Source: Pseudomonadota bacterium (GTDB lineage Bacteria; Pseudomonadota; Alphaproteobacteria; Rhodospirillales; Magnetospirillaceae). From it: DNA of 47,677 nucleotides. A model generated the notes under the pieces. The model ran no database searches. It saw nothing but the letters and a program-made list of their open reading frames with translations, and was not told the DNA's origin. The stretch is from positions 1 to 47,677 of the forward strand of contig JAEXAH010000073.1 in NCBI GenBank assembly GCA_023458315.1. The letters are read 5' to 3'. Positions 24,842 to 36,826 of the stretch are shown piece by piece. Numbering within the stretch: position 1 is the stretch's first letter; each line of letters starts with the position of its first letter. The position numbers were made by a program, and so were the translations under genes.

Positions 24842-26542
24842 ATGGGCGGCGAGGATTCTTCCATTGTCGAAAAGCTGAAGGCCCAGCGCGACCGCTTCAT
24901 CGCGTTCGCCTTCGCCGGGGCTGATCTGCTGCTGGAGGTGGGCGACGACGACGTCATCGCCTATTCCGCCGGTGCGGGCGAGGCGCTGTACGGCATTTCC
25001 GATTCCGACCTGACCACCAAGCGGCTGGACGACTTCATCCACGGCAAGGACAAGAAGCGGTTCCAGGACGCCATCCTGAAGCTGAAGAACACCGGCCGCC
25101 TGGACCACACCGCCGTCACCATGGTCGGCGCGTCGGGCGCGGTGACGAAATTGCGCATGGCCGGAATCCGGCTGCCGCAATTCCCCAATTCCTACCATCT
25201 GGTGCTGTCGCACATCCCGCCGGTGGTGGCGGCCGACCCCGATCGCATGTCCGGCACGGTGGACCACAAGGCGCGCTTCATCGACATGGTGCAGCAGCGC
25301 CTGAACGAAGGCAACCGGCTGGGCAAGGACTACACCCTGACCCTGGTGGATTTTTCCAAGAACGATTTCAGCCGCATGGAGGCCGGAACCACCCAAAGCT
25401 TCCTGTCCACGGTGATGGACACGCTTGAGGAATATTCGGTGCGCGGCGCCTCGGCCGGGCCGCTGGACACCCATTCCTTCGGCCTGGTGCATGACGACAA
25501 GGTTTCGGCGACGGTGGTGCAGCAGCGCCTGAACGCCCTGGCCGAGCGCTTCACCGGCAAGGTCGGCGCCGGATCGGCCATGAAGATGCATTCGGCGACG
25601 CTGGACATGGACGACAGCACCCTGTCCGACGACGACATCACCAAGGCCATGACCTACATCGTCAACGGCTTCGTGCGCGACAGCGCGCAATTCGCCATGA
25701 AATCGCTGGCCGAGGGCGCCAAGCTGGCGGTGCAGGACACCCTGCTGCGGGTCAAGAATTTCCGCGCCATGGTGCGCGGCGGCGAAAAGCTGCGCTTCCT
25801 CTATCAGCCGGTGGTCAATTTGCGCACCGGCGCGGTGTTGAAGTACGAGGTGTTCAGCCGCATCGTCCACAATGGTGGCTTCTTCATCCCCAACCAGATC
25901 ATCCCCTTCGCCACCGAAGTGGGCCTGATCGGCGAATTCGACGTCATCGCCGTCAGCAAGGCGCTGCAATTGCTGCGCACGCCGGGCGAGGTATCGTCGC
26001 TGGCTACCATCGCCGTCAACGTGTCGGGCCATTCGCTCGGCAACCCGGCCTTTTACCAATCGCTGTTCAAGGTGCTGGAGCAGAACCGCCAGGTGCTGGG
26101 CCGTCTGGTGATCGAGGTCACCGACGCCACCGAGATTTACAATCTGGACGAAGCCAAGCGCCTGCTCAGCCGCATCCGCCGCCTGGGCGCCCGCATCTCG
26201 CTGGACGATTTCGGCTCGGGCGGTTCGGCCTTCGACCTGCTGCGCTTCCTGCCGGTGGATTTCGTCAAGATCGATTCCTCCATCGTCCAGGACGCCCGCG
26301 ACCCGCGCGGCCGTTCGGTGCTCAAGGCCATCACCACGCTGTGCCACGATCTGGGCATCGTCACGGTCGGCGAATGCGTCGAGGACACCGGCATGGTGCA
26401 GATCCTGCGCGACGTCAACATCGACTATGCCCAGGGCTATTTCTTCGCCCAGCCGACGGTGGACGCCGCCAAGCGCATCAAGTACTTCACCGAACACGTC
26501 AAGCTGGCGGGCACCGCCGAGCCGGGCCTGTCCATCGCCTGA
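24842..26542 (+). CDS. EAL-domain protein (probable c-di-GMP phosphodiesterase)
   Basis: 566 aa. An N-terminal PAS-like domain (about 15-125, LLEVGDDDVIAYSAGAGEALYG), a middle region of unclear fold (about 140-300), and a C-terminal EAL domain (about 310-550). In the EAL domain the signature reads YEVFSR, so E and R are kept but AL is VF. Other active-site elements are present: NVSG, VIEVTD, DDFGSG, VKID, GECVE and YAQGYFFAQP. It therefore could still hydrolyse c-di-GMP, opposing the cyclase at 7.2 kb. Cytoplasmic, no transmembrane helix. Confidence 0.88.
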   Translation: MGGEDSSIVEKLKAQRDRFIAFAFAGADLLLEVGDDDVIAYSAGAGEALYGISDSDLTTKRLDDFIHGKDKKRFQDAILKLKNTGRLDHTAVTMVGASGAVTKLRMAGIRLPQFPNSYHLVLSHIPPVVAADPDRMSGTVDHKARFIDMVQQRLNEGNRLGKDYTLTLVDFSKNDFSRMEAGTTQSFLSTVMDTLEEYSVRGASAGPLDTHSFGLVHDDKVSATVVQQRLNALAERFTGKVGAGSAMKMHSATLDMDDSTLSDDDITKAMTYIVNGFVRDSAQFAMKSLAEGAKLAVQDTLLRVKNFRAMVRGGEKLRFLYQPVVNLRTGAVLKYEVFSRIVHNGGFFIPNQIIPFATEVGLIGEFDVIAVSKALQLLRTPGEVSSLATIAVNVSGHSLGNPAFYQSLFKVLEQNRQVLGRLVIEVTDATEIYNLDEAKRLLSRIRRLGARISLDDFGSGGSAFDLLRFLPVDFVKIDSSIVQDARDPRGRSVLKAITTLCHDLGIVTVGECVEDTGMVQILRDVNIDYAQGYFFAQPTVDAAKRIKYFTEHVKLAGTAEPGLSIA

Positions 26543-26590
26543 CGCACAGCCCCCGTAGGCAAAGGCGGCGCCACCGTCTATATAGGGGGA

Positions 26591-28666
26591 ATGACCAAGA
26601 CCACCGTCATTCCGTCTCCGCTGGAAGCCCGCATCGAACACGCCCGGCTGGCCGAACAGGTCGCCCGCTGGGACCGCCTGTACCACACCGAGGATGCCCC
26701 CGAAGTCGATGATGCCACCTACGATGCCGCCAAGAAGCGGCTGGTGGCGATCGAGGAAGCCTATCCCGAACTGGCCGTCGGCAGCCCCACCGCCCGAATC
26801 GGCGCGGCGGTGGCCGAGGGCTTCGGCAAGGTGCGGCACGCGATACCCATGTTGTCGCTGGACAACGCCTTCGCCGACGACGACGTGCGCGAGTTCGAGG
26901 GCCGCATCCGCCGTTTCCTGGCGCTGGCGCCGGACGAACCCGTCGCCCTGGTGGCCGAGCCCAAGATCGATGGCCTGTCCATCAGCCTGCGCTATGAACG
27001 GGGCCGCTTCGTCCAGGCCGCCACCCGCGGCGACGGCGCCGAGGGCGAGGACGTCACCGCCAACCTTCTGACCCTGCCCTCGCTGCCCCGCTTCGTCGAG
27101 AACGCCCCGGCGGTGCTGGAGGTGCGCGGCGAGGTCTATATGACCAAGGCCGATTTCCTGGCGCTGAACCAGCGGCAGGAAGCGGCGGGGGAAAAGCTGT
27201 TCGCCAATCCGCGCAACGCCGCCGCCGGATCGCTGCGCCAGTTGGATTCCAAGGTGACGGCGTCGCGGCCGCTCAGCCTGTTCACCTATGCCCTGGGCGA
27301 TGCGTCGGACGGCATCGCCGACAGCCACTGGCATTTCCTGGAAAAACTCACCGCCTGGGGCTTTCCCACCAATCCGCTGGCCACGCGCTGCGACGGCGCC
27401 GAGGCGGCGCTGGACTTCTATCGCCGCATGGGCGCCGAGCGCGCCGCCCTGCCCTATGACATCGACGGCATCGTCTACAAGGTGGACCGCTTCGACTGGC
27501 AACAGCGGTTGGGCTTCGTCAGCCGCTCGCCGCGCTGGGCCATCGCCCACAAATTCCCCGCCGAGCAGGCCACCACCGTGCTGGAGCGCATCGAGATCCA
27601 GGTGGGTCGCACCGGCGCCCTGACCCCGGTGGCCCATCTGGTGCCGGTCAATGTGGGCGGCGTGGTGGTGTCGCGCGCCACCCTGCACAACGAAGACGAA
27701 ATCGCCCGCAAGGACGTGCGCGAGGGCGACACGGTGATCATCCAGCGGGCGGGCGACGTCATCCCGCAGGTGGTCGGCCCGGTGCTGGACAAACGGCCGG
27801 AAAGCGCCCTGCCCTTCGTCTTCCCCGAAACCTGCCCGATTTGCGGCAGCCACGCCGTGCGCGGCGCCGACGAGGCCATCCGCCGTTGCACCGGCGGCCT
27901 GTCCTGCGGTGCCCAGGTCAAGGAGCGGCTGCGCCATTTCGTCAGCCGCAACGCCCTGGACATCGAGGGATTGGGCGACGAAAACATCGAATTCCTGGTG
28001 GATGGCGGCTGGATCGCCAAGCCCGCCGACATCTTCCGGCTGGCGGTGCGCAACAGCCAGGGGCTGCAACGGCTGCAAAACTTCAAGGGCTGGGGCGAGA
28101 AGAAAGTCACCAAGCTGTTCGCCGCCATCGAGGCGCGGCGGGCCATCGCCCTGGAGCGTTTCATCTTCGCGCTGGGCATCCGTCAGGTGGGCGAGGCCAC
28201 GGCCAAGCGGCTGGCCCGCCATTACGGCAGCTTCGCCGCATGGCGCCAGGCCATGCTGGACGCCATCCCGCGCGAGAACGAAGCCTATCACGATTTGATC
28301 AGCATCGAGGACATCGGCCCGGCGGTCGCCACCGACATCCTGGCGTTCTTCGACGAGAGTCACAATCTGGAGGCCCTGGACGATCTGGCCGCCCAGGTGG
28401 ACATCCAGGACGCCCAGCAGATCAGCGTCACCGACAGCCCGGTCAGCGGCAAGGCGGTGGTGTTCACCGGCGAGCTGACCGCCATGACCCGCGCCGAGGC
28501 CAAGGCCCGCGCCGAGGCGCTGGGCGCCAAGGTGGTGGGCAGCGTGTCGAAGAAAACCGATTACGTGGTCGCCGGTCCCGGTGCCGGGTCCAAGCTGGCG
28601 GACGCGCAAAAGCACGGCGTCACCGTGCTGAGCGAGGAAGAATGGCTGGCGCTGATCGGCGGGTAA
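26591..28666 (+). CDS. ligA: NAD-dependent DNA ligase LigA
   Basis: 691 aa, full length. Seals nicks during replication and repair using NAD. The adenylation lysine is K125 in EPKIDGLS. Also seen: the N-terminal Ia domain (YDAAKKRL), the OB fold (IEIQVGRTGALTPVA), the four-Cys zinc finger (CPICG...CTGGLSC), helix-hairpin-helix repeats and a C-terminal BRCT domain (GKAVVFTGEL...KTDYVVAG). Confidence 0.98.
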   Translation: MTKTTVIPSPLEARIEHARLAEQVARWDRLYHTEDAPEVDDATYDAAKKRLVAIEEAYPELAVGSPTARIGAAVAEGFGKVRHAIPMLSLDNAFADDDVREFEGRIRRFLALAPDEPVALVAEPKIDGLSISLRYERGRFVQAATRGDGAEGEDVTANLLTLPSLPRFVENAPAVLEVRGEVYMTKADFLALNQRQEAAGEKLFANPRNAAAGSLRQLDSKVTASRPLSLFTYALGDASDGIADSHWHFLEKLTAWGFPTNPLATRCDGAEAALDFYRRMGAERAALPYDIDGIVYKVDRFDWQQRLGFVSRSPRWAIAHKFPAEQATTVLERIEIQVGRTGALTPVAHLVPVNVGGVVVSRATLHNEDEIARKDVREGDTVIIQRAGDVIPQVVGPVLDKRPESALPFVFPETCPICGSHAVRGADEAIRRCTGGLSCGAQVKERLRHFVSRNALDIEGLGDENIEFLVDGGWIAKPADIFRLAVRNSQGLQRLQNFKGWGEKKVTKLFAAIEARRAIALERFIFALGIRQVGEATAKRLARHYGSFAAWRQAMLDAIPRENEAYHDLISIEDIGPAVATDILAFFDESHNLEALDDLAAQVDIQDAQQISVTDSPVSGKAVVFTGELTAMTRAEAKARAEALGAKVVGSVSKKTDYVVAGPGAGSKLADAQKHGVTVLSEEEWLALIGG

Positions 28667-28724
28667 GCTTGTTGCCCGCGCAAGTGTGGTCTAGAAAGAG
28701 AGTCACCTTGGTCCTGGCGACACG

Positions 28725-30290
28725 ATGAGCAACCCGGAAGACCCACGCGAACGGTTGCGGCGCCCGCTGGAGCGCCCGAACCTGACCCTGCCGTCACGGC
28801 GCCGGGTGGGCGAATCCCTGCCCGAACCCGTGGTCGAGGACGCGCCGCAGCCGCAACAGGCGGCGGCGCCCGGCGGTCTGGCGCGTCTGCTGGACGCCAT
28901 CGCCAAGATGCTGCAACCCAAGCCGCCGCCCGAGCCCCAGCCGCAACAGCCGACACCGCCGCCCGCCGCCGATTCGGCGCTGTTCACCGTTCTGGTCGCC
29001 GCCATGAACGGCGATTCCGCCGACGGTGCCGCGTCGCAGGCCCTGTACAAGCTGCTGGAAGGCAAGAGCGCGCTGCGCATCAAGCCGCTGCCCCGCCCGT
29101 TCCAGTTGGACGTGATGGACGACCCGGCGCAGATGGCGGCGGTCGTCACCAACACCCGCCACGCCGTCGCCGCCGAGAGCGCCGACCTGCTGGTGTGGGG
29201 CGACGTCACCAAGGACGGCTATCGCCTGCGCCTGTCCACCGCCTCGATCCCCGACGAGGAACGCCCGACCCTGTTCGGCCCGGCCTGCCGCCTGGACTTC
29301 CCGCTCAAGCTGGATGAAGCGCAGCAGCACATGCTGTACGGCGCCATCCTGGCGGCCATGGAACCGGCCAATCAGGTGCAGCGCGCCGGGCTGCGCCGCC
29401 TGCTGCCGCTGGCCGCGCCGCCGCTGGAGGCCATTTCCGCCAAGCCGCCGGTGGCGTGGAGCATGCCGCAGCAACGCAGCGCCCAATTGATCACCGGCCA
29501 CGTCGCCGCCGCCTGCGCCCTGGTGGTGCCGCCGTCCCAGGCGGCGGAATGGTTCCAGCGCGCCAGCAATGCCTATCGCGCCGCCGAAAAGCGCCTGAAC
29601 CCGCGCACCGACGCCCCGCACGAGGCCGGGCTGGTGCACAAATATCTGGCCGCCACCCTGACCGCCTGGGCCGAACGGATCAAGGACCGGGCCGAGGAAC
29701 GGCTGGAGGAAGCGGTCAAGGAATGGCGCGCCGCCGTGGAAAGCATCAGCAAGGCGGCCATGCCCCAGGAATGGGCGGCGTTGCAGACCCGCCTGGGCGC
29801 GGCGCTGTACCGCCTGGACCTGCTGACCGGCGACACCGAATTGCTGCGCGAGGCGTTGCAGGCGCTGCAAGCCGCCTTGCAGGTCCACACCCGCGCCGAG
29901 GCGCCGCAGCGTTGGGCCGAGGTCATGCACCTGATCGCCCAGGTGCTGGAGGTCTATGGCGACCAGTTGAAGAATCCCGAGGTGCTGAAGCGCGCCATCG
30001 ACGCCTGCCAAAGCGTGCTGGAGGTGCGGACCCGCGACCGCACGCCGCTGGCCTGGGCCGCCACCCGCAACACCCTGGGATCGGCCCTGTTCCTGCTGGA
30101 CCGCCACAGCGGCGGCGTCAACCATCTGCTTCAGGCCATGGACGTGCTGGAAGAGGCGCTGGAGGTCTTCACCACCCACGGCGCCAAGGGCCCGGCCCAG
30201 GTGGCCGCCCGCAATCTGGCCCATGTCCGGAAACTGGCCGAGGACCGCAAGGCCCGTCAGGTCATCGACCCCGACTGGGCGGGGCGGTAG
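28725..30290 (+). CDS. TPR-repeat protein, 521 aa, function unknown
   Basis: A Pro/Gln-rich disordered N-terminus (about 1-85) leads into a region with LLVWGDVTKDGYRLRLSTAS (about 160-185), then four to five tetratricopeptide-like helical repeats (about 275-505), for example WAATRNTLGSALFLLDRHSG...LLQAMDVLEEALEVF. TPR arrays bind partner proteins. No signal peptide or transmembrane segment is evident. It follows ligA by 58 bp on the same strand. Role unknown. Confidence 0.8.
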   Translation: MSNPEDPRERLRRPLERPNLTLPSRRRVGESLPEPVVEDAPQPQQAAAPGGLARLLDAIAKMLQPKPPPEPQPQQPTPPPAADSALFTVLVAAMNGDSADGAASQALYKLLEGKSALRIKPLPRPFQLDVMDDPAQMAAVVTNTRHAVAAESADLLVWGDVTKDGYRLRLSTASIPDEERPTLFGPACRLDFPLKLDEAQQHMLYGAILAAMEPANQVQRAGLRRLLPLAAPPLEAISAKPPVAWSMPQQRSAQLITGHVAAACALVVPPSQAAEWFQRASNAYRAAEKRLNPRTDAPHEAGLVHKYLAATLTAWAERIKDRAEERLEEAVKEWRAAVESISKAAMPQEWAALQTRLGAALYRLDLLTGDTELLREALQALQAALQVHTRAEAPQRWAEVMHLIAQVLEVYGDQLKNPEVLKRAIDACQSVLEVRTRDRTPLAWAATRNTLGSALFLLDRHSGGVNHLLQAMDVLEEALEVFTTHGAKGPAQVAARNLAHVRKLAEDRKARQVIDPDWAGR

Positions 30291-30318
30291 CCCCCTCCCC
30301 CGCATAGCGGGAGAGGGG
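30291..30318. repeat. Small palindrome after the TPR gene
   Basis: CCCCTCCCCCGC-ATA-GCGGGAGAGGGG, an imperfect hairpin directly after the stop codon, between convergent genes. Palindromes of this kind are often dispersed; it may also slow transcription. Confidence 0.55.
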
Positions 30319-30329
30319 AAACCAAATCC

Positions 30330-31700
30330 TTACCGCGTGCGGCCGCCGCGCTGACCGTGGCCGTGCTGGCCCTGACCGTCGCGCCGACCGGCGCCAGCGG
30401 CACCCGGAGCCTTGGGGCCGCCCGCGGGCCTGCCTGCGCCCTGAGGCTTGGCACCGCCGCGCCCGCCGCCGCCGCCGCCATTGCCGCCGCCGTTGCGGCC
30501 GCGCTGGCCCTGGGCCGGGGGCTTGGGCGCCGGACCCTTGGAGATGTGGATCTTGTGGATGCCTTCGGCATGCCATTCGTGGTCCACGTCCACCGGCACG
30601 GTCATGCGGATGGTCTTTTCGATCTGGCGGAGATACGAGATTTCCTCGGCTTCGCACAGGCTGAAGGCCATGCCGTCGGCACCGGCACGGGCGGTGCGGC
30701 CGATGCGGTGGACATAGCTTTCCGGCTCGTTGGGCAGCTCGTAATTGATGACGTGGGTGACGCCGTCCACGTCGATGCCGCGCGCCGCGATGTCGGTGGC
30801 CACCAGGGCGCGGATCTCGCCGGCCTTGAAGGCGTTCAGCGCCTTTTGCCGCGCACCCTGGCTCTTGTTGCCGTGGATGGCGTCGGCGGCGACGCCGGAC
30901 TTGGACAATTGCTCGGCGACGCGGTTGGCGCCGTGCTTGGTGCGGGTGAAGACGATGGCGCGGCTGACCGACTTGTCGCGCAGCAGGTCGACCAGCAGGT
31001 CGCGCTTGTTGTCGCGGGTGACGAACATCACCTTCTGCTCGATCTTCTCGGCGGTGGTGGCGACCGGCGTCACCTCGACCCGCACCGGGTTGTGCAGCAG
31101 ACCGGCGGCCAGATCAGCCACCGAATCGGGCATGGTGGCCGAAAACAGCAGGGTCTGGCGCTTCTTCGGCAGCTTCTGCGCGATCTTGCGCACGGCATGG
31201 ATGAAGCCCATGTCCAGCATGCGGTCGGCCTCGTCCAGCACCAGCATCTCGACGCCGTTCAGGTTCAGGTGGCCCTGATCCATCAGGTCGATCAGACGGC
31301 CGGGAGTGGCGACCAGCACATCGACGCCGCCCGCCACCGCCTGGACCTGCGGCACCTGGCCGACGCCGCCGAAGATCACCGCGCGCTTGAAGCGCATGTT
31401 CTTGCCATAGGTGGCAAAGCCCTCGCTGATCTGCACCGCCAGTTCGCGGGTCGGGGTCAGGATCAGCACACGGGTGGTGCGCGACGCCGGACGGCGGCCG
31501 TCGGCGTTCAGCCGGTGCAGGATCGGCAGGGCGAAGGCCGCGGTCTTGCCGGTGCCGGTCTGGGCGATGCCCAGCACGTCGCGGCCTTCCAGCAGATGGG
31601 GGATGGCCTGGGCCTGGATGGGCGTGGGGGTGGTGTAGCCCTCGGCGTCGAGGGCCTTGATCAACGGCTCGGCCAGACCGAGTTCGGAAAACGTAACCAT
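30330..31700 (-). CDS. rhlE: DEAD-box RNA helicase, RhlE type
   Basis: 456 aa. Q motif (TFSELGL...PTPIQAQAIP), GTGKT, PTRELA, DEAD (VLDEADRMLDMGF), SAT, ARGIDVDGV and HRIGRTARAG are all present. The C-terminus is a Gly/Arg/Pro-rich tail (about 400-456) that likely contacts RNA. RhlE helicases unwind structured RNA and assist ribosome assembly and decay. Downstream of infA and cspA on the same strand, with a 256-bp gap that probably forms its own leader. Confidence 0.95.
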   Translation of the reverse strand: MVTFSELGLAEPLIKALDAEGYTTPTPIQAQAIPHLLEGRDVLGIAQTGTGKTAAFALPILHRLNADGRRPASRTTRVLILTPTRELAVQISEGFATYGKNMRFKRAVIFGGVGQVPQVQAVAGGVDVLVATPGRLIDLMDQGHLNLNGVEMLVLDEADRMLDMGFIHAVRKIAQKLPKKRQTLLFSATMPDSVADLAAGLLHNPVRVEVTPVATTAEKIEQKVMFVTRDNKRDLLVDLLRDKSVSRAIVFTRTKHGANRVAEQLSKSGVAADAIHGNKSQGARQKALNAFKAGEIRALVATDIAARGIDVDGVTHVINYELPNEPESYVHRIGRTARAGADGMAFSLCEAEEISYLRQIEKTIRMTVPVDVDHEWHAEGIHKIHISKGPAPKPPAQGQRGRNGGGNGGGGGGRGGAKPQGAGRPAGGPKAPGAAGAGRRDGQGQHGHGQRGGRTR

Positions 31701-31919
31701 GGGAAAAATACTTTCGATGGGCGATCCGGCACCACGGCCGACACCTCTGGCGTCGAAAGCATCGTGGTCGCGGAACGCATGGTTCCAGGGCGCCCGTGGG
31801 GCACGCGACCACTGGGAAAAAGCAAAAGCGGGAACCGGCGAGATGGCGGCCGCATGATCATGCGGCGACCGGCGTGCTCTCGGGCCAGGGTTCCGGACAG
31901 ACGTTACAGGACCGGATTA

Positions 31920-31945
31920 CGCGGACGACATCATGGGCGTCCGCG
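31920..31945 (-). terminator. Hairpin downstream of infA, in the infA-rhlE gap
   Basis: CGCGGACG (31920-31927) pairs perfectly with CGTCCGCG (31938-31945). On the minus strand it lies 12 bp past the infA stop and has no U-run, so it is either a weak terminator or part of the rhlE leader. Nothing else in 31701-31956 looks coding. Confidence 0.4.
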
Positions 31946-31956
31946 ACAACCGGTGT

Positions 31957-32223
31957 CTAGCGGCGACGCGGCGGCGGGCGCGAGCCCATGGGCGCGGCGC
32001 GTTCGTCCTTGTGACGGAAATTGATGCGCCCCTTGGTCAGATCATAGGGGGTCATCTCGACGGTGACGCGATCACCGGCCAGGATACGGATGCGGTTCTT
32101 CTTCATACGGCCAGAGGCATAGGCCATGATGTCGTGGCCGCTGTCCAAAGTGACCTTGAAACGGGAATCCGGCAGCACTTCGGCCACCACCCCGTCGAAT
32201 TCGATGATATCTTCCTTTGCCAC
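31957..32223 (-). CDS. infA: Translation initiation factor IF-1
   Basis: 88 aa from a GTG start. Single OB-fold: MAKEDIIEFDGVVAEVLPDSR, then RFKVTLDSGHDIMAYASGRMKKNRIRILAGDRV. The C-terminal Arg/Pro-rich tail (RAAPMGSRPPPRRR) extends past the usual 72 residues, as in several alphaproteobacteria. IF-1 blocks the A site of the 30S subunit during initiation. Confidence 0.97.
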   Translation of the reverse strand: MAKEDIIEFDGVVAEVLPDSRFKVTLDSGHDIMAYASGRMKKNRIRILAGDRVTVEMTPYDLTKGRINFRHKDERAAPMGSRPPPRRR

Positions 32224-32251
32224 GCAAAAGTGCCTTTCACATGAACGAAAG

Positions 32252-32277
32252 ACCGGCCCGGGAATTCCCGGACCGGT
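32252..32277 (-). terminator. Hairpin between cspA and infA
   Basis: ACCGG-CCCGGG-AATT-CCCGG-ACCGGT forms a long stem, followed on the minus strand by CTTTCG. It probably terminates or attenuates cspA transcription before infA. Confidence 0.6.
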
Positions 32278-32297
32278 TTACGGAAAGCGAGACTATA

Positions 32298-32504
32298 TCA
32301 GATCGCCTTCAGATCAACAGCGGCCATTTTGCCGGTGCGACCCTTTTCCAGAGCATAGCCCAGCTTCTGGCCTTCGTTCAGGCTGGAGAAGCCAGCGCGC
32401 TCGACGGCGCTGACGTGCACGAACACGTCGGCCGAGCCGTCGTCCGGCTGAATGAAGCCATAACCCTTGGTGCTATTGAACCACTTGACAGTGCCGGTGG
32501 ACAT
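32298..32504 (-). CDS. cspA: Cold-shock-domain protein
   Basis: 68 aa from the ATG at 32504, which follows a very strong ribosome site (GAGGAGGGACAAA). RNP1 KGYGFIQ and RNP2 VFVHVSAV are intact. Single-stranded RNA/DNA chaperone. The 32505-32696 upstream gap is gene-free and likely the untranslated leader through which such genes are often temperature controlled. Neighbouring infA and rhlE form a translation/cold-adaptation cluster. Confidence 0.95.
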   Translation of the reverse strand: MSTGTVKWFNSTKGYGFIQPDDGSADVFVHVSAVERAGFSSLNEGQKLGYALEKGRTGKMAAVDLKAI

Positions 32505-32696
32505 TTTGTCCCTCCTCATGGCGAAGACTGCCCCGAAGCCAACGCGGCGCCGGAGCATCAAATTTTAGCAATGGGAGGAAGACCGGTCCCCGCTGGCTCG
32601 GCATTGGCCGAACAAGCGGAAGATAGGAAACGCAGACCCAGTCAAAATTCGACTGCGCCAGCATGGGCCTTATCCTGTGCCGATGCAAGGTTTTAT

Positions 32697-33176
32697 TTAC
32701 GCCGCCAGCCGTGCCGCCGCCGGACGCCCCGCCTTCAGCCGCACGTAAAGGGTCTTGTGCACCCGCGCCACCACCTCGCCCGCCGGGTCGGTCAATTCGA
32801 CCACGTATTGCGGCAACACCTTGTCGCCGCCCGCCGCCGCCGCCCGCAGGGCGGCGACCTGATCGGGGGTCAGGCGGAAACGGGCGGTGACGGTGCCGCG
32901 CCCCGGCCTGACGAATTCGATGCTGGCGGCCTTGTCCCACACCACATAATCCGGCCCCAGGATGCCCATCAGCATGGTCATGTAGAACGGGTCGGTCATG
33001 GCGAACAGGTTGCCGCCGAAATGGGTGCCGACGATGTTGCGGTTGTACCAGCGCAGCCGGGCCTCGACATCGATTTCGTGGAAGTCGGGCGAAATGCGGC
33101 GCACCGAAATGCCGGTGCCGAAGAACGGCGGCCACACATTGAAGATCAGGCGCAGCAGACGGGGCGGAAGGATCAT
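32697..33176 (-). CDS. DUF4442 hotdog-fold protein (thioesterase-like)
   Basis: 159 aa. The core RNIVGTHFGGNLFAMTDPFYMTMLMGILGPDYVVWDKAASIEFVRPGRGTV is the DUF4442/YiiD_C-like hotdog pattern, with N/H/G residues in the substrate pocket. Members are predicted acyl-CoA thioesterases; substrate unknown. Stands alone between cspA and a solute-binding protein gene. Confidence 0.85.
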   Translation of the reverse strand: MILPPRLLRLIFNVWPPFFGTGISVRRISPDFHEIDVEARLRWYNRNIVGTHFGGNLFAMTDPFYMTMLMGILGPDYVVWDKAASIEFVRPGRGTVTARFRLTPDQVAALRAAAAGGDKVLPQYVVELTDPAGEVVARVHKTLYVRLKAGRPAAARLAA

Positions 33177-33231
33177 GGGGGGCGACTCCGGGTGGGGACG
33201 CCCTCTTTTTAGTTACGGGATAAAGTTTCCG

Positions 33232-34458
33232 TCAAGGCTTCTTAGGTGACGTTAACGGCAACACCTCTTCCACCCAATGCATGGGGCAGGCGGCGGCGCG
33301 GCGGTCGCGCCAGTCGCGCAGCACCACGGCGCGGCTTTCCTGGATGGCGCGGCCCTTGGCGTCGCGGCCGACCTTGCGCAGCATGTAGCTCAGCACCGGA
33401 GTATGGTTGGTGTTGAACTTGAACCCGCCGCGGGTCGAGGCGAATTCGGCCCGGCGCAGGGCGGCGCGCACCGCGTCCGGATCGCCGGTGCGGCCGCTGG
33501 TGCCCTTGAGCGCGCTGTCCAGCAGAAAGGCGGCGTCGAAACCCTGGGCGGCCCAGGTGGTGGCCTGGCGGCCGTATTCCACGTCGAAATCGTTGACGAA
33601 ACGGCGGTTGCTGGGGGTGTCCTGGTCGGGGCTCCAGGTGCCGATGGTGGCCACGTCCTGGGCGGAATCGCCCATGGCGGGCAGGAACGGCCGCTCCATG
33701 GCGCCGCCCAGCGGATAAAGCGGAATTTCGGCCTTGTGCTCCCACGCCCCCCAGGCGCGGATGAAGCCGCCGCCCATGCCGCCGGTCAGCAGGGAATAGA
33801 CGGCGTCGGGACGAAAGGCGGCGATCTGTTCCAGTTCCACGGCGAAGGTGGCGGCGCCGGGCTTGGGCGTCAGCACCGCCACCACCTCGCCGGGGAAGGT
33901 GTGGCGCAGGGCGGCCACCGCCGGATCGGACGGCACGTAGGGCGGTGCCACCACCACCACGCGCCGCACCTTTTCATTGACCAGATGCTGCCCCAACGCC
34001 TCGTGCACGCCGTCCACCGGCGGCGCCAGACTGAACAGCCAGGGCGAGCATTCCGCCCCGGCCAGGGCATCGGGCATCTGGTCCAGATTCAGCACGAACA
34101 GCCGGGCGCTGGTCAGCGGCTTGACCACCGCCGCCAGCGACGGCGCCGACACGGCGGTCAGCACCACGTCCAGCCGTTCGCGTTCCAGCAGGCGGGCGAC
34201 CTGTTGGCGGGCGACATCGGGCGAGCCCTTGTCGTCCAGCAGCACCACCCGCACTTCCTGGTTCGAGAAACGGCCGCCCAGTTCCTTGAGGCCCAGGTTG
34301 AAGCCGTCCACCACGTCCTGGCCGACCACCGCGCCGGGACCGGTCAGGGTGGCGATCACCCCCACCACCACCGAGGGGTCCGAGGCACCGGGCAAGGCCA
34401 AGGCACCGCCGCCGGACGACAGCAACAGGCACGCGGCAGTCAGCAGGCGGCGGAGCAT
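33232..34458 (-). CDS. Periplasmic ligand-binding protein, Peripla_BP_6 type
   Basis: 408 aa from the ATG at 34458; signal peptide MLRRLLTAACLLLSSGGGALA. The mature part reads VVVGVIATLTGPGAVVGQDVVDGFNLGLKELGG and later FDAAFLLDSAL, typical of branched-chain amino-acid or amide binding proteins. It begins 10 bp after the tex stop, so it is co-transcribed with an RNA-binding protein gene and has no permease nearby. It may serve the livHMGF permease or another transporter. Ligand unknown. Confidence 0.85.
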   Translation of the reverse strand: MLRRLLTAACLLLSSGGGALALPGASDPSVVVGVIATLTGPGAVVGQDVVDGFNLGLKELGGRFSNQEVRVVLLDDKGSPDVARQQVARLLERERLDVVLTAVSAPSLAAVVKPLTSARLFVLNLDQMPDALAGAECSPWLFSLAPPVDGVHEALGQHLVNEKVRRVVVVAPPYVPSDPAVAALRHTFPGEVVAVLTPKPGAATFAVELEQIAAFRPDAVYSLLTGGMGGGFIRAWGAWEHKAEIPLYPLGGAMERPFLPAMGDSAQDVATIGTWSPDQDTPSNRRFVNDFDVEYGRQATTWAAQGFDAAFLLDSALKGTSGRTGDPDAVRAALRRAEFASTRGGFKFNTNHTPVLSYMLRKVGRDAKGRAIQESRAVVLRDWRDRRAAACPMHWVEEVLPLTSPKKP

Positions 34459-34468
34459 CAAAGACCCC

Positions 34469-36826
<2,358 letters not shown>

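Noticed and set aside
24794..28615. 1273-aa open frame antisense to the EAL gene and ligA
   Set aside because: Spans two well-supported plus-strand genes plus their gap and has no recognisable domain; it is an absence-of-stop artefact.
31701..31956. Hidden gene in the infA-rhlE gap
   Set aside because: Frames are short and change composition; the interval is better read as the rhlE leader with a hairpin after infA.
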